A stretch of 64,000 nucleotides of DNA, from positions 124,001 through 188,000 of the forward strand of contig NZ_BJXV01000009.1 of the NCBI RefSeq assembly GCF_007991175.1. The letters are read 5' to 3'. The position numbers and the translations under genes were made by a program. Numbering within the stretch: the stretch's first letter is position 1; every line of letters begins with the position of its first letter. Positions 29,808-41,286 of this stretch are shown here, piece by piece. Below the pieces are notes generated by a model that worked only from the letters and a program-made list of their open reading frames with translations, was not told the DNA's origin and did no database searches. This DNA is from Halovibrio variabilis (lineage in GTDB: Bacteria > Pseudomonadota > Gammaproteobacteria > Pseudomonadales > Halomonadaceae).

Positions 29808-30926
29808 CTAGCTTGCCACAACACTGGCGGGATCGATACTTTCCAGCCCAAACGCTTCGGCCACGGCCAGGTAGGTCACTTGACCTGCGTGCACGTTCAG
29901 GCCCGGCAGGAAATGCGGGTCATCGCGTAATGCCTGCTGCCAACCTTTATCCGCCAGGGCGAGCACAAAGGGCAGCGTGGCGTTAGTCAGCCCCTGGGTA
30001 GACGTCCGCGCAACCGCGCCGGGCATATTGGCAACGCAGTAGTGCACCACCCCATCAACGATATAGGTCGGCGCCGCGTGGGTGGTAGGCTTGCTGGTTT
30101 CAAAACAGCCGCCCTGATCGATCGCCACATCGACCAGCACGCTGCCGGGCTGCATATCGGCCAGCATGCGGCGGGTGATCAATTTTGGCGCGGCAGCGCC
30201 GGGCACCAGCACCGCGCCAATAATCATATCCGACTCACGGGCGGCCGTTTCCAACGCATCGGCGGTGGAATACACCGTTTTGATACGTCCCTGGTAGCGG
30301 TCATCCAGCACCTCCAGCCGCGCCAGGGATTTATCCAGAATAGTCACCTCTGCGCCTAACCCCAGCGCCATACGGGCAGCATTTTCGCCCACAACACCAC
30401 CCCCGATGACGGTGACCTTACCCGGCGCCACGCCGGGCACGCCGGGCAGCAGCACCCCTGCACCGCCCTGGGCTTTTTCCAGGCTATGGGCACCCGCCTG
30501 CACCGCCATGCGCCCTGCCACGGTGCTCATCGGCGCCAGTAGCGGCAAGCCGCCGCGGGCGTCGGTAATGGTTTCATAGGCGATACAGGTCGCACCGCTT
30601 TCCATTAGCCCACGGGTAAGGGGCTCTTCGGCGGCAAGGTGCAGGTAGGTGAACAGGGTGTGCTGCGGGTTCAGGCGCGCCACTTCGTCCGGCTGCGGTT
30701 CTTTCACCTTGAGGATCAGCTCCGCGTTGCGCCACAGCGTGTCTACATCGGCTTCTATCTGGGCGCCGGCAGCCTGGAAATCAGCATCGGTAAAACCTGC
30801 GCCTTCACCGGCACCCGCTTGAACGCTCACCTGGTGACCACGCCCGGTGAGTTCCCGTGCGCCGGTAGGCGTTAATGCTACCCGGTATTCGTGATTTTTA
30901 ATTTCTTTGGGAACGGCGACTTTCAT
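29808..30926 (-). CDS. ald: Alanine dehydrogenase
   Basis: NAD-dependent oxidative deamination of L-alanine to pyruvate and ammonia, reversible. The 372-residue product is typical in length. Seen are the N-terminal [20 protein letters not shown] signature, the catalytic His in TYLHLAAE (about residue 95), the Rossmann motif [12 protein letters not shown], and the catalytic Asp in [14 protein letters not shown] lies upstream of the ATG. It is transcribed alone; a terminator for the upstream thioesterase lies beyond its start. Confidence 0.96.
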   Translation of the reverse strand: MKVAVPKEIKNHEYRVALTPTGARELTGRGHQVSVQAGAGEGAGFTDADFQAAGAQIEADVDTLWRNAELILKVKEPQPDEVARLNPQHTLFTYLHLAAEEPLTRGLMESGATCIAYETITDARGGLPLLAPMSTVAGRMAVQAGAHSLEKAQGGAGVLLPGVPGVAPGKVTVIGGGVVGENAARMALGLGAEVTILDKSLARLEVLDDRYQGRIKTVYSTADALETAARESDMIIGAVLVPGAAAPKLITRRMLADMQPGSVLVDVAIDQGGCFETSKPTTHAAPTYIVDGVVHYCVANMPGAVARTSTQGLTNATLPFVLALADKGWQQALRDDPHFLPGLNVHAGQVTYLAVAEAFGLESIDPASVVAS

Positions 30927-31017
30927 TAGCTGATTCCTGTGCTGTTAAGGGTCAATGGTCTTGTACGCAAATTACAGCACAGCTGACGGTGACCACCACC
31001 CCGGAAACACAAAACAA

Positions 31018-31043
31018 AAAAAACGCCGGTTAAGGCGTTTTTT
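31018..31043 (-). terminator. Rho-independent terminator after the thioesterase gene
   Basis: AAAAAACGCC (31018-31027) pairs with GGCGTTTTTT (31034-31043) around a six-base loop. On the minus strand the stem is followed by further T's (31016-31017 and beyond), a classical terminator 57 bp past the thioesterase stop. Confidence 0.88.
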
Positions 31044-31099
31044 AGGAGAAAAATCCAGTGATTGCCGGTTTTGCACGAAAAAATCCACTTCATTCCAGG

Positions 31100-31534
31100 T
31101 CATTCCTCAATAACCACGCCGCCGTAAATGCGCCGATACTCCTCGGGCAAGCGTTTAGGCCGACCGGTTGAGAGCGCCACGCAGGCAAAGCGGGTGCGGG
31201 CCTGCAGCAGCGTTTTTGCGTCTTTAACGCGGACGAGCTGAAAACGACGCGTCAGGCTGAACCGCCCATCGCACTCGACGATCCAGGTCGCCAGCTGTAG
31301 CTCGTCGCCTGCAAAGGCAGGCGCGAGGTAATCCAGCTCATGGCGGTGAACCACCATGGCGCGGTCGAGCTGCCGGTAGCGCTCCAGCGTCAGCCCAAGC
31401 GCTTCAGAGTGGGCCCAGCTACTCTGCTCAACCCAGCGCAGGTACTCGCTGTTGTTGACGTGCCGGTATGCATCAATGGCCTCATCGGCCACGCGGATAT
31501 CGATCACGAAGGGGTCTGGCAGTGCCCACGCCAT
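31100..31534 (-). CDS. 4-hydroxybenzoyl-CoA-type acyl-CoA thioesterase
   Basis: A 144-residue hot-dog-fold protein of the 4HBT/YbgC/FadM group, likely a cytoplasmic acyl-CoA thioesterase. The VADEAIDAYRHVNNSEYLRW region contains the Asp/His/Asn site of the family, followed by HRHELDYLAPA. GGGGAG precedes the ATG, which gives the usual short N-terminus. It is transcribed alone, followed by a terminator. The natural substrate cannot be told from sequence. Confidence 0.9.
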   Translation of the reverse strand: MAWALPDPFVIDIRVADEAIDAYRHVNNSEYLRWVEQSSWAHSEALGLTLERYRQLDRAMVVHRHELDYLAPAFAGDELQLATWIVECDGRFSLTRRFQLVRVKDAKTLLQARTRFACVALSTGRPKRLPEEYRRIYGGVVIEE

Positions 31535-31603
31535 GTCGTTACTCCCCGTTGTTGCACTAAGCTGTTTAACTGTTTAACCCAATGCCCGACCGCCTTATGC
31601 GGT

Positions 31604-32794
31604 TTAATCGCGGAACACACGGACACCGAGCGCTTTCAAGTAAGACGTTTCGGGGATGGCCGGATGCACCGGGTGGTCAGGGCCTTGATGACCCTGGAAA
31701 ATCACCTGGCCATGGCGGTCCTGATGGCGCACCGCACCGCGTACCACCTCCATTAGCCGCTCTGGCGCCAGGTGCATGGAGCACGACGCCGACATTAACA
31801 GGCCATCGCGTCCTAACAAGCGCATAGCCTCACGGTTCAAGCGGGCATAGGCGCGCTCGCCGTTGGGGATATCCTTGCGTTTTTTGATAAACGCGGGCGG
31901 ATCAAGAATCACCACGTCAAACTCCTCGCCGTCCAACTTCAATGCCGCCAAGGCTTCAAACGCATCTCCCTCGCTAACCGCCACCTTCTCCTGTACGCCG
32001 TTCAGCGCGGCGTTGCGTGCCACCTGGTCTAGCGCCGGGCCTGAAGAGTCCAAACACAGCACCTCTTTCGCGCCATGGACGGCCGCCTGCACCCCCCAGC
32101 CGCCTACGTAGCTGAATACATCCAGCACGCGCTTACCTTCCACATGCTGATTAACCCATTCGCGGTTAACGCGGTGGTCAAAGAACCAGCCGGTTTTCTG
32201 ACCATTAAGCACCGGCACCACAAAGCGGGCGCCGTTCTCTTCGAGCACCACTTCGTCAGGCAGCGTGCCTTTGATGACTTCAACGTTGGCTTCCAGGCCT
32301 TCCTGACGGCGACCGCCGGTATCGTTGCGGAAAACAATCACTTCCGGCTTGAGGACTTTGTCTAACGCATCCACAATCTCTTCGGCCAGCGTTTGCATAC
32401 CCGCGGTATTAAGCTGCACCACCACCACATCGCCAAAACGATCGATCACCAAACCTGGCAACAGATCGCCTTCGCCATGAATCAAACGGTAGAACGGCTG
32501 CGCATAAAGGCGCTGACGCAAGGCTAACGCCTGATTAAAGCGGTGTACAAACAGCGAACGGTCCAAGCGCATTTCCGGGTCGCGTGACATGACGCGCGCG
32601 GCAATTAACGAATGGGGGTTCACGTACGCGACGGCCATCACTTTGCCATTGGAGGCTTCTACCAGAGCGGTTTCGCCTGCGGTAAAGTTTTTTAGCGGCG
32701 TCTCCTTGATATCCACCTCGTTGGAGTAGATCCAAAGATGCCCCTCTTTAAGACGACGATCGGCATTTTTATTTAGGCGCAGGCGTTGGGTCAC
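31604..32794 (-). CDS. rlmI: 23S rRNA (cytosine(1962)-C5)-methyltransferase, GTG start
   Basis: SAM-dependent methyltransferase making m5C1962 in 23S rRNA. Starting from GTG the protein has 396 residues, exactly the E. coli length. An N-terminal PUA domain (residues 1-75) precedes a Rossmann domain with DVFSYVGGWGVQAA (SAM site), DPPAF and the SCSM motif holding the catalytic cysteine. GGAG lies seven bases before the GTG. The longer frame begins inside mutM and codes for a 55-residue hydrophobic head that does not belong to the family. Confidence 0.95.
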   Translation of the reverse strand: MTQRLRLNKNADRRLKEGHLWIYSNEVDIKETPLKNFTAGETALVEASNGKVMAVAYVNPHSLIAARVMSRDPEMRLDRSLFVHRFNQALALRQRLYAQPFYRLIHGEGDLLPGLVIDRFGDVVVVQLNTAGMQTLAEEIVDALDKVLKPEVIVFRNDTGGRRQEGLEANVEVIKGTLPDEVVLEENGARFVVPVLNGQKTGWFFDHRVNREWVNQHVEGKRVLDVFSYVGGWGVQAAVHGAKEVLCLDSSGPALDQVARNAALNGVQEKVAVSEGDAFEALAALKLDGEEFDVVILDPPAFIKKRKDIPNGERAYARLNREAMRLLGRDGLLMSASCSMHLAPERLMEVVRGAVRHQDRHGQVIFQGHQGPDHPVHPAIPETSYLKALGVRVFRD

Positions 32795-32852
32795 AGCAAT
32801 CTCCAAAAGACGTAGGCTTAGCAAACAACTTACATAAAACGTTGGGTCGCCA

Positions 32853-33692
32853 TTAGCGCTGGCAACCGGGACAAAAGACGCTAGCACGCTGACCGAGCGT
32901 AATGCGACGAAGCTCAGCGCCACAGCGCAAACAAGGCTGGCCGTGGCGACCGTAAACATTCAGGCGCTGGGCAAAGTAGCCGGGCTCGCCCTGGCCGCTG
33001 ACAAAATCCCGCAGCGTGGTACCGCCTTGGGTAATCGCCGCCGCCAACACCTCTTTGACCGCCAGGGCCAAGGCGTCATAGCGAGCACGGGAAACCCTAC
33101 CCGCGGCGCGGCGCGGATCAATACCTGCCATAAACAGCGCTTCCGCCGCGTAAATATTACCGGCGCCAACCACCACCTGGTTATCCATCAGAAACTGTTT
33201 GACCGCCACCCGCTTATTGCGCGAAAGGGTGTAGAGCCATTTGCCGTTAAACGCCTCCGACAGCGGCTCAGGGCCTAGGTGGGCAAGGCGTTTATCCAGC
33301 GCTTCGTCCTCTAACTGCCAATCGACAAAACCAAACCGACGCGGATCGTGGTAGCGCAGCACATAGCCGCTGGTGGTCACCACATCGACATGGTCGTGTT
33401 TTTTAGGCAAATCGCCCACCCTGGCAATACGCAGGCTGCCCGACATACCCAAGTGCCACAGCAGCGTTGCGCTGGCAGTACCCGGCGGTGATAGCGGCTG
33501 AATAGGAATCTGTAGGTATTTCGCCCGCCGTTTCAAGATACCAATGCGCGCACCCACCAATCGATCGGCTAAGTCATCGGGCACGGGCACACGCAGCCGT
33601 GGCTGACGCACCAACACCTCGGTAATTTCCTGGCCTTCCAGGAAGGGGGCAATTCCGCGCCGGGTGGTTTCAACTTCGGGAAGTTCAGGCAT
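32853..33692 (-). CDS. mutM: Formamidopyrimidine-DNA glycosylase
   Basis: Bifunctional glycosylase/AP lyase that excises 8-oxoguanine and formamidopyrimidines. The 279-residue product starts [12 protein letters not shown] after the Met, with the N-terminal proline nucleophile (P2) and the catalytic Glu3. RRAKY holds the conserved lysine, and the C-terminal zinc finger uses Cys254, Cys257, Cys274 and Cys277. It lies upstream of rlmI by 58 bp, and rpmG and its terminator lie 199 bp before it. The gap upstream contains only the rpmG terminator and short imperfect repeats. Confidence 0.97.
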   Translation of the reverse strand: MPELPEVETTRRGIAPFLEGQEITEVLVRQPRLRVPVPDDLADRLVGARIGILKRRAKYLQIPIQPLSPPGTASATLLWHLGMSGSLRIARVGDLPKKHDHVDVVTTSGYVLRYHDPRRFGFVDWQLEDEALDKRLAHLGPEPLSEAFNGKWLYTLSRNKRVAVKQFLMDNQVVVGAGNIYAAEALFMAGIDPRRAAGRVSRARYDALALAVKEVLAAAITQGGTTLRDFVSGQGEPGYFAQRLNVYGRHGQPCLRCGAELRRITLGQRASVFCPGCQR

Positions 33693-33816
33693 ATTTGGGC
33701 GTAGTTATGGACGACATAGCTTTGAACGACGTAGCTTTAAACATGGTACCAGCCTGTGATGACAACCTAGTGAAGATCGCTTGATGACGCATGCAGTATA
33801 CAAAAGGCATGCATGC

Positions 33817-33843
33817 AAAAACCCGGCTTGGGGCCGGGTTTTT
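33817..33843 (-). terminator. Terminator after rpmG
   Basis: AAAAACCCGGC (33817-33827) and GCCGGGTTTTT (33833-33843) form an 11-bp stem around a five-base loop, 48 bp past the rpmG stop. On the minus strand the stem itself ends in T's. Confidence 0.88.
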
Positions 33844-33891
33844 GAACAGGCACTCGCCTGCAGGGAAAGCCGATCATCATCGCAAAAGCGA

Positions 33892-34047
33892 TTACTTGAT
33901 CTTGGCTTCCTTGTACATAACGTGCTTACGGACGACCGGGTCGAATTTTTTGAACTCGAACTTATCCGGGGTGTTCCGCTTGTTCTTATCAGTGGTGTAG
34001 AAGTGACCGGTACCGGCACTAGACACCAACTTGATTTTATCGCGCAT
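33892..34047 (-). CDS. rpmG: 50S ribosomal protein L33
   Basis: A 51-residue large-subunit ribosomal protein. The translation starts [19 protein letters not shown] and ends [11 protein letters not shown], which is the zinc-free L33 form lacking paired cysteines. The usual gammaproteobacterial head is a few residues longer, so this copy lacks the MAKGI-like lead. It follows rpmB by 53 bp; the two likely form one transcript. Confidence 0.96.
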   Translation of the reverse strand: MRDKIKLVSSAGTGHFYTTDKNKRNTPDKFEFKKFDPVVRKHVMYKEAKIK

Positions 34048-34100
34048 GGTTTAACCCTTCCAAAATGCTTGGTCCGAAACGCTTGGCCCAAAAAGCTGGC

Positions 34101-34337
34101 TTAGATAGCGTCGCCGCGCTTACGAATATCAACCAAAACCGTGTCAATACCGTTTTTATCAATAATGCGCATTCCTTTGGTAGAAACGCGCAGCTTGACG
34201 AAGCGGTTTTCAGACTCAACCCAAAAGCGATGGGTGTGCAGGTTTGGCAAGAAACGACGACGTGTCTTACGCATTGAGTGTGAAACGTTATTTCCAGTTA
34301 CCGGACGCTTACCGGTAACCTGACATACTTTGGACAT
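34101..34337 (-). CDS. rpmB: 50S ribosomal protein L28
   Basis: Large-subunit ribosomal protein L28. Starting at the ATG of [12 protein letters not shown] it has 78 residues, the E. coli length; four codons of the longer frame are left out. The [19 protein letters not shown] and GMRIIDKNG segments are characteristic. A promoter candidate lies about 160 bp upstream, leaving a leader of about 150 nt in which I see no certain regulatory structure. Confidence 0.97.
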   Translation of the reverse strand: MSKVCQVTGKRPVTGNNVSHSMRKTRRRFLPNLHTHRFWVESENRFVKLRVSTKGMRIIDKNGIDTVLVDIRKRGDAI

Positions 34338-34493
34338 GAGAGCCTCCAACTGCTTGGCCAGGATATACTTGACCGGGATTAATAGCCTGAGTGTTCAAAA
34401 CTGTCGGGCAAACCGGAGCAGGGAGGGAGTCGACGCAGCTAACCGCCAAGCTTTACCCAAGTCCGTTATTCAACCCAAGTTTAAAGGTGGCAC

Positions 34494-34522
34494 TTTATAC
34501 CAGAGTGGCCGACCAGCAGCAA
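34494..34522 (-). promoter_or_regulatory. Promoter candidate for rpmB-rpmG
   Basis: Minus-strand TTGCTG (34517-34522), a 17-bp spacer and TATAAA (34494-34499) preceded by TGG, an extended -10 also found upstream of rpsB. Confidence 0.6.
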
Positions 34523-34606
34523 GAAAAACCAACTAAAACGGCTTAAAAACGCGCTTTCGTTCATTTTGCTTAGTCAACGTAGTGCCATGCACTTTGATGA
34601 TTCTGC

Positions 34607-35281
34607 TTATAGCCAGCCGCGCTCGGCAAAAGAGACCACTTCCCCATCCCCCACCACGAAATGATCCAACACGCGCACTTCAAAAAGTGCGAGGGCGTCT
34701 TTTAAACGTTCAGTGATACGACGATCAGCATCGCTTGGCTCTGCCACACCAGAAGGGTGGTTGTGCGCCAGGATAACGGCGCCAGCGCTAAGTTCTAATG
34801 CGCGCTTGGCAACTTCGCGGGGGTAAACAGATGCGCTGTCTAGGGTACCGCGAAACAGCGATTCATAGCGAATAATTCGGTGCTGAGTATCCAAAAAAAG
34901 CACCGCAAATTCCTCATGCCCTAAATGGCGTAGCTGCGAACTTAAATAATGGCGCACCAAGGCAGGCGATGTCAGCGCATTCCCGCGCGCCAACTGGCTG
35001 GCCAGATGGCGCCGCGACAGCTCAAGTGTCGCCTGCAGCTGAGCGTACTTGGCGCTGCCCAAACCACGGGCGGCACAAAAGCTGGCTTGGTCTGCCTCGA
35101 GCAGTTGGCGCAGGCCGCCAAAATTACTCAGCAAGTCACGCGCCAAATCAACCGCTGAGCGCCCCTGCACGCCAACGCGTAAAAAAATTGCCAGCAATTC
35201 GGCGTCTGAAAGCGTCTGAGCGCCGGTGTTTAATAATTTTTCCCGCGGCCGCTCACCCGCCGGCCAGTGATTGATACCCAT
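34607..35281 (-). CDS. radC: RadC-type JAB/MPN domain protein
   Basis: A 224-residue protein with an N-terminal helix-hairpin-helix-like region ([18 protein letters not shown]) and a C-terminal MPN/JAMM domain whose zinc ligands are in [12 protein letters not shown]. The historical link to DNA repair is doubtful; its molecular function is not established. The ATG giving [17 protein letters not shown] matches the family start, so the 16 extra codons of the longer frame are omitted. It is divergent from coaBC. Confidence 0.95.
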   Translation of the reverse strand: MGINHWPAGERPREKLLNTGAQTLSDAELLAIFLRVGVQGRSAVDLARDLLSNFGGLRQLLEADQASFCAARGLGSAKYAQLQATLELSRRHLASQLARGNALTSPALVRHYLSSQLRHLGHEEFAVLFLDTQHRIIRYESLFRGTLDSASVYPREVAKRALELSAGAVILAHNHPSGVAEPSDADRRITERLKDALALFEVRVLDHFVVGDGEVVSFAERGWL

Positions 35282-35454
35282 CGCGCTTTCCTCCGCTATC
35301 CCACCCTTGATCATTAACGCCAGCCGCACACAAGCAAGCCTATCACCACTAGCCTCAGTAAACCTAGCTTACCCTTATTACCCCCCAACATGCCAAATCG
35401 GCGGTGCCAATGGTATGGTAAGCGTCCTAACATACGCTGATGTGGATCACTGAC

Positions 35455-36786
35455 ATGGCCTCTGTTGTAGATACCCCCACTAACGCTTTCGCAACAGCAT
35501 CGACGCTAGCGGGCAAACGGGTGTTACTCGGTGTTAGCGCGGGAATCGCTGCCTATAAAAGCGCGTTGATTGTGCGCTTGCTCAAGCAGGCGGGCGGCGA
35601 AGTACGCGTAGTGATGACCGACGGTGCTCAGGCATTTATTACCCCGCTGACGCTACAGGCGCTTTCCGGCGAGCCGGTGCGCACCTCCCTGCTCGACCCC
35701 GAAGCCGAAGCCGGCATGGGACATATTGAGCTGGCCCGCTGGGCGGATGTGGTGCTGGTTGCCCCAGCCACCGCCGACCTAATCGCCCGCTTGGTGTACG
35801 GCATGGCCGACGACCTGCTCACCACGCTCTGCCTGGCCTCTGAAGCACCCAAGCTGATTGCCCCGGCGATGAACCAAGCCATGTGGCGCCATCCCGCCAC
35901 CCAGCGCAATGTGGCGCAGCTGCAGCGTGACGGCTGGCAACAGATCGGCCCCGCCGCTGGCGACCAAGCCTGCGGCGACGTGGGGCCTGGGCGCATGAGC
36001 GAGCCTGAGGAAATTTTTAACGCGGTGACGGCACTGTTTGCCCCGCCTCTTACCGATGCTCACCCTGGGAACGCCCCTCATATTGTGATTACCGCCGGGC
36101 CTACCCGAGAGCCACTGGATCCCGTGCGTTATATTTCCAACCACAGCTCGGGAAAAATGGGCTTTGCCTTAGCCGCAGCGGCGGTGGCCGAAGGGGCCAA
36201 GGTGACGCTGATCAGCGGTCCGGTTAATCTACCCACGCCCGAGGGTGTCACGCGGGTCGACGTCGAATCTGCCGAGCAAATGCACGCCGAGGCCCAGCGG
36301 CTGGCGCCCCAAGCGGCGCTGTTTGTCGGCTGCGCGGCCGTTGCCGACTATCGCGCGGCGGCCCCCGCTGAGCACAAACTCAAAAAACAGCAGGACAGCG
36401 ACACACTCACCCTGACGTTAATTAAAACCCCCGATATTATCGCCAGCATTGCGGCGCTACCTGCCGAGCAGCGTCCCCTGGTGGTCGGCTTTGCCGCTGA
36501 GACCCAGGAAATTGAGCACTACGCACGCGATAAATTACAGCGCAAAGGGCTCGATATGATCGTCGCCAACGACGTCTCCCAGGCGGGCCTGGGCTTTGGC
36601 AGCGACCAAAACGCCGCATGGCTACTCTGGCGAACTCCCCAAGGCGTTGAAAGCCAAGCCGAGCCACCACAGTCCAAACACCAGCTCGCCGCGACCGTTG
36701 TTCGCCAAGCGCTCGCGCTGCTGAACACAGCACCTGAAACAGCCCTTGAAAAAGCCCCTACGAAAAATTCTGGAGAGTCCTCATGA
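35455..36786 (+). CDS. coaBC: Phosphopantothenoylcysteine synthase/decarboxylase
   Basis: Bifunctional flavoprotein of coenzyme A synthesis (also dfp). The N-terminal CoaC domain decarboxylates phosphopantothenoylcysteine: catalytic His in [18 protein letters not shown], and the substrate-clamp [10 protein letters not shown]. The C-terminal CoaB domain ligates cysteine with [16 protein letters not shown] and the Lys in HKLKKQ. The product has 443 residues from ATG at 35455, versus 406 in E. coli, partly from a 20-residue N-terminal lead. It overlaps dut by four bases. Confidence 0.96.
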   Translation: MASVVDTPTNAFATASTLAGKRVLLGVSAGIAAYKSALIVRLLKQAGGEVRVVMTDGAQAFITPLTLQALSGEPVRTSLLDPEAEAGMGHIELARWADVVLVAPATADLIARLVYGMADDLLTTLCLASEAPKLIAPAMNQAMWRHPATQRNVAQLQRDGWQQIGPAAGDQACGDVGPGRMSEPEEIFNAVTALFAPPLTDAHPGNAPHIVITAGPTREPLDPVRYISNHSSGKMGFALAAAAVAEGAKVTLISGPVNLPTPEGVTRVDVESAEQMHAEAQRLAPQAALFVGCAAVADYRAAAPAEHKLKKQQDSDTLTLTLIKTPDIIASIAALPAEQRPLVVGFAAETQEIEHYARDKLQRKGLDMIVANDVSQAGLGFGSDQNAAWLLWRTPQGVESQAEPPQSKHQLAATVVRQALALLNTAPETALEKAPTKNSGESS

Positions 36787-37241
36787 GTGCCCACCCCCGG
36801 CTGCAGTGCAAACTGCTGGATGAGCGCCTGAACGATTATTTACCCCACTATGCAACCCAAGGCTCGGCGGGCATGGACCTACGCGCCCTGCTGGATGAGC
36901 CGTTAACCTTGGCCCCCGGCGAATGCCAGCTCGTACGCACCGGCATTGCCATCTATATTGAAGACCCCGGCTTGGCGGGCATGATTCTGCCGCGCTCCGG
37001 TTTGGGCCATAAGCACGGCATTGTACTGGGCAATTTAGTGGGTTTAATCGACTCTGATTACCAGGGCGAACTGATGATTTCGGTCTGGAACCGCGGTCAG
37101 AGCACGTTTACGCTGGCGCCCTTCGACCGGCTGGCACAGTACGTGCTTGTGCCGGTGGTGCAGGCTGAACTCTCACTAGTAGACGCATTTGAAGACTCCT
37201 TACGTGGCAGCGGTGGGTTTGGCAGCACCGGAAGCCAGTAA
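36783..37241 (+). CDS. dut: dUTP diphosphatase
   Basis: Homotrimeric dUTPase that hydrolyses dUTP to dUMP and keeps uracil out of DNA. The 152-residue product shows all five motifs: [38 protein letters not shown] and the C-terminal [10 protein letters not shown]. The ATG overlaps the coaBC stop (ATGA). It lies in the conserved coaBC-dut-algC-argB cluster. Confidence 0.98.
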   Translation: MSAHPRLQCKLLDERLNDYLPHYATQGSAGMDLRALLDEPLTLAPGECQLVRTGIAIYIEDPGLAGMILPRSGLGHKHGIVLGNLVGLIDSDYQGELMISVWNRGQSTFTLAPFDRLAQYVLVPVVQAELSLVDAFEDSLRGSGGFGSTGSQ

Positions 37242-37289
37242 CGCTTGGCAACGCATATTTTGAACTGGAAAGCTTAGCTGGGAAGCCTT

Positions 37290-38675
37290 ATGAACGCACA
37301 AAGCGTACCCGCGTCGATTTTTCGCGCCTACGACATTCGCGGCATTGTTGACGACACCCTCACTGAAGAGACGGTAGCAATGATCGGCCGCGCCGTTGGC
37401 TCTGAAGCCACCGCTCAGGGCGAATCCCATGTAGTGGTGGCCCGCGACGGCCGCCTTTCCGGCGCTCGGCTGCAAGCAGCGCTAATGCGTGGCCTGAACG
37501 CCGCCGGGTGTGATGTGATCGACATCGGCATGGTGCCCACCCCGGTGCTCTACTTTGCCACCCATATTTTACCGGGCACCCAATCCGGCGTGATGGTCAC
37601 CGGTAGCCATAACCCGCCCGACTATAACGGCTTCAAAATCGTGCTTAACGGCGACACGCTTTCCGGCGATGCGATTACTGGCCTTTTCGAGCGCATTCAG
37701 TCCGGTAACCTAGCGGATGGCCATGGCAGTATCACCCAGCAGGATGTCCGTGAACGCTATTTAGCGCGCATTTTAGGCGACGTTACCGTTAGCCGGCCGA
37801 TCAGAGCCGTGGTTGACTGCGGCAATGGCGTTGCCGGCGAGCTGGGCCCGCAGCTGCTGGCCCGCCTGGGGGTCGACACCATTCCACTGTTTGCCGAGAT
37901 CGATGGGCATTTTCCCCATCACCACCCCGATCCTGGCAAACTGGAGAATGTTCAAGACCTAATTCGCAAGGTAGCGGAGATCGGTGCGGATATTGGCCTT
38001 GCCTTTGATGGGGACGGTGACCGTTTAGGCGTTGTTACCCCCAATGGCAAGCTAATTTATTCTGATCATTTGCTGATGGTCTTTGCCGCCGATATGCTCG
38101 CGCGCCAGCCCGGTGCCAAAGTGATTTTTGATGTTAAGTGCACCGGCAATCTGGCTAAAGTCATCAGCGAGGCAGGCGGGGAGCCTGAAATGTGGCGTAC
38201 CGGGCACTCGCTGATCAAAGCGCGTATGAAGGAAACCGGCGCTCAGCTTGGTGGTGAGATGAGCGGGCATATCTTTTTTAAAGAGCGCTGGTATGGTTTC
38301 GACGACGGGCTCTATGCCGCCGCCCGGCTCGTAGAGATCCTGGCTAACCAAACCGACGACGCGAATACGTTTTTTGCCCGCTTTCCCCAAGACGTCGGCA
38401 CACCGGAAATTAACATCGCGGTTACCGACGCTAACAAGTTTTCTCTGGTAGATAAGCTTGCCCGCGAGGGCGACTTCGGCGAAGGTATCAAAACGACCTT
38501 AGACGGCATTCGCGTCGACTATGTGGATGGCTGGGGGTTATGTCGCGCTTCTAACACCACACCAGCACTGGTCATGCGCTTTGAAGGCAAAGACGAGGCC
38601 GCACTTTCACGCATCCAAACGGTTTTTTATAACGCGTTAAAACGCGCTGCGCCTGACATTGAACTACCCGGCTAA
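37290..38675 (+). CDS. algC: Phosphomannomutase/phosphoglucomutase
   Basis: Alpha-D-phosphohexomutase that interconverts the 6- and 1-phosphates of mannose and glucose, feeding LPS core and exopolysaccharide sugars. The 461-residue product has the phosphoserine loop VTGSHNPPDYNG, the metal loop FDGDGDRLG and the sugar-specificity region GGEMSGHIFF, plus a phosphate-binding loop near the C-terminus. It is equal in length to Pseudomonas AlgC (463) and sits in the same dut-algC-argB neighbourhood. The symbol is by similarity to that enzyme. Confidence 0.94.
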   Translation: MNAQSVPASIFRAYDIRGIVDDTLTEETVAMIGRAVGSEATAQGESHVVVARDGRLSGARLQAALMRGLNAAGCDVIDIGMVPTPVLYFATHILPGTQSGVMVTGSHNPPDYNGFKIVLNGDTLSGDAITGLFERIQSGNLADGHGSITQQDVRERYLARILGDVTVSRPIRAVVDCGNGVAGELGPQLLARLGVDTIPLFAEIDGHFPHHHPDPGKLENVQDLIRKVAEIGADIGLAFDGDGDRLGVVTPNGKLIYSDHLLMVFAADMLARQPGAKVIFDVKCTGNLAKVISEAGGEPEMWRTGHSLIKARMKETGAQLGGEMSGHIFFKERWYGFDDGLYAAARLVEILANQTDDANTFFARFPQDVGTPEINIAVTDANKFSLVDKLAREGDFGEGIKTTLDGIRVDYVDGWGLCRASNTTPALVMRFEGKDEAALSRIQTVFYNALKRAAPDIELPG

Positions 38676-38752
38676 ATAGACAGCCAGGCGCTAAAGGGAT
38701 CGCGCCCACCTAGAAAGCGCGGCCCGAACCACACAATCAGCATCAACGTTAG

Positions 38753-39682
<930 letters not shown>

Positions 39683-39701
39683 CCGCGACGGAGGCCACAT
39701 T

Positions 39702-40310
39702 ATGAGCGAAGATCAAAAACCTCGCCGCCGCGAGCAGATTCTCCAGGCATTGGCATTAATGCTTGAGGAAGACAGTGGCAAGCGTATTACCACCGCCGCC
39801 CTGGCCCGCCAGGTCGGCGTTTCAGAAGCAGCTCTCTACCGCCACTTCCCCAGTAAAGCGCGAATGTTTGAAGGGCTGATCGACTTTATCGAAGAGAGCA
39901 TTTTTGCCCGCATCACGCGCATCTTAGAAGATGTTCCCGACGCCACCACCCGCTGCGGCACCATTTTAGCGCTGCTGCTGGGCTTTGCCGAAAAAAACCC
40001 GGGGCTGGCCCGCATTATGGGCGGCGACGTACTCACTGGCGAAACCGCCCGGCTGCGCCAGCGGGTTAACCAGCTGTTTGAACGCCTGGAAATGCAGCTC
40101 AAACAGATACTGCGGGAAGCCGAGTTGCGTGAAGGCCTGCGCCCGACTATTCCTGCCGCCGCCGCCGCCAATTTGCTGAGCACCCAAGCGGAGGGACGCA
40201 TTTCCCAGTATGTGCGCAGCGACTTTAAGCGCCTGCCCACCGAACACTGGGAAGATCAGTGGTCGCTGTTGTCTGCCCACTTACTGCGCGCCACGGCCCA
40301 GCCAGCGTAA
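39702..40310 (+). CDS. slmA: Nucleoid occlusion factor SlmA
   Basis: TetR-fold DNA-binding protein that blocks FtsZ assembly over the nucleoid. The 202-residue product has an N-terminal helix-turn-helix (ITTAALARQVGVSEAALYRHFPSKARMFEG) and the SlmA-type C-terminal domain (EGRISQYVRSDFKRLPTEHW). It follows argB by 19 bp, plausibly in one transcript. In E. coli slmA also neighbours dut and coaBC, so the context supports the name. Confidence 0.92.
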   Translation: MSEDQKPRRREQILQALALMLEEDSGKRITTAALARQVGVSEAALYRHFPSKARMFEGLIDFIEESIFARITRILEDVPDATTRCGTILALLLGFAEKNPGLARIMGGDVLTGETARLRQRVNQLFERLEMQLKQILREAELREGLRPTIPAAAAANLLSTQAEGRISQYVRSDFKRLPTEHWEDQWSLLSAHLLRATAQPA

Positions 40311-40350
40311 GCCAACGCTACCCAGCTTAGCGATAAAAAATCGGGCAATA

Positions 40351-40385
40351 AAAAAACCGGCTCCTTTTACAAGGGCCGGTTTTTT
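40351..40385. terminator. Bidirectional terminator between slmA and rpoH
   Basis: A run of A's and ACCGGCTCC on the left pairs with GGGCCGGT and a T run on the right (one G-T pair, nine-base loop). It lies between converging genes and has A/T tracts on both sides, so it can end both transcripts. Confidence 0.85.
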
Positions 40386-40413
40386 AATGCTTTCAAAGCG
40401 ACAAATGCTGACT

Positions 40414-41286
40414 TTAAGCCACCATCGCCTCGCCCATTTTCTGACGCAACTTTTTCATGGCATTTTTTTCAAGCTGACGGATACGTTCCGCGCTGACCCC
40501 GTAAACATCGGCCAGATCGTGCAGCGTTTCCTTGCTGTCCGCCAGCCAACGGCGCTGCAGAATGTCCCGAGAACGATCATCAAGCCCTTCCAGGGCAAGC
40601 TGTAAACGCCGCGTTGAGTCTTCCTCGAAGTTGCTATCTTCAAGCTGCGTAGCAGGGTCTGAAGCCGCGTCGTCCAGGAAGTGCACCGGCGCTTGATAGG
40701 TACTCTCTTCATCGTCGCCTGCCGGGGCATCATAGCCTGCGTCATAAGATGACAAGCGCCCTTCCATATCACGCACGATCTCGGGCTTGACGTCGAGATC
40801 TTTGGCGATGGCGTCCACTTCGTCGTTGTTCAACCACGCCAAGCGTTTTTTCGCCCCGCGTAGATTAAAGAACAGCTTGCGCTGGGCTTTGGTGGTGGCG
40901 ATTTTGACAATCCGCCAGTTGCGCAGCACAAACTCGTGAATTTCCGCTTTGATCCAGTGCACGGCAAAAGAGACCAAGCGAACGCCCTGATTCGGATCGA
41001 AACGCTTGACGGCTTTCATCAAGCCAACGTTACCCTCTTGAATCAAATCTGCCTGGGGTAACCCATAGCCTGAATAGCTGCGCGCAATATGTACCACAAA
41101 GCGCAAATGCGACAGCACCAAACGCCGCGCGGCTTCAAGGTCGCCCTCATCGTAAAGACTATAGGCAAGGTCACGCTCTTCATCGGCTGTTAATACCGGA
41201 ATGCTATTGACCGCACGGGTATAACCGCCCAGGTCGCCACCTGGTGAAAGTTGCCCCACTGGTAGAAGACTAGTGCTCATTTGCAT
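40414..41286 (-). CDS. rpoH: Heat-shock RNA polymerase sigma factor
   Basis: Sigma-32, directing RNA polymerase to heat-shock promoters. The 290-residue product has region 2 with the [14 protein letters not shown] segment, the RpoH box QRKLFFNLR (target of FtsH/DnaK control), and region 4 with [18 protein letters not shown]. The ATG at 41286 is chosen because GGGAG lies five bases upstream; another ATG two codons on also fits. It lies beside ftsX-ftsE-ftsY on the same strand, as in E. coli. Confidence 0.97.
   Translation of the reverse strand: MQMSTSLLPVGQLSPGGDLGGYTRAVNSIPVLTADEERDLAYSLYDEGDLEAARRLVLSHLRFVVHIARSYSGYGLPQADLIQEGNVGLMKAVKRFDPNQGVRLVSFAVHWIKAEIHEFVLRNWRIVKIATTKAQRKLFFNLRGAKKRLAWLNNDEVDAIAKDLDVKPEIVRDMEGRLSSYDAGYDAPAGDDEESTYQAPVHFLDDAASDPATQLEDSNFEEDSTRRLQLALEGLDDRSRDILQRRWLADSKETLHDLADVYGVSAERIRQLEKNAMKKLRQKMGEAMVA

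Noticed and set aside
32795-32959. 55-residue hydrophobic N-terminal extension of rlmI
   Set aside because: It is read inside mutM; GTG at 32794 has a ribosome binding site and gives the exact family length.
33700-33816. Imperfect repeats in the mutM-rpmG gap (two CGTAGCTTT-like copies and GCATGCA runs)
   Set aside because: Short, imperfect, no clear role.
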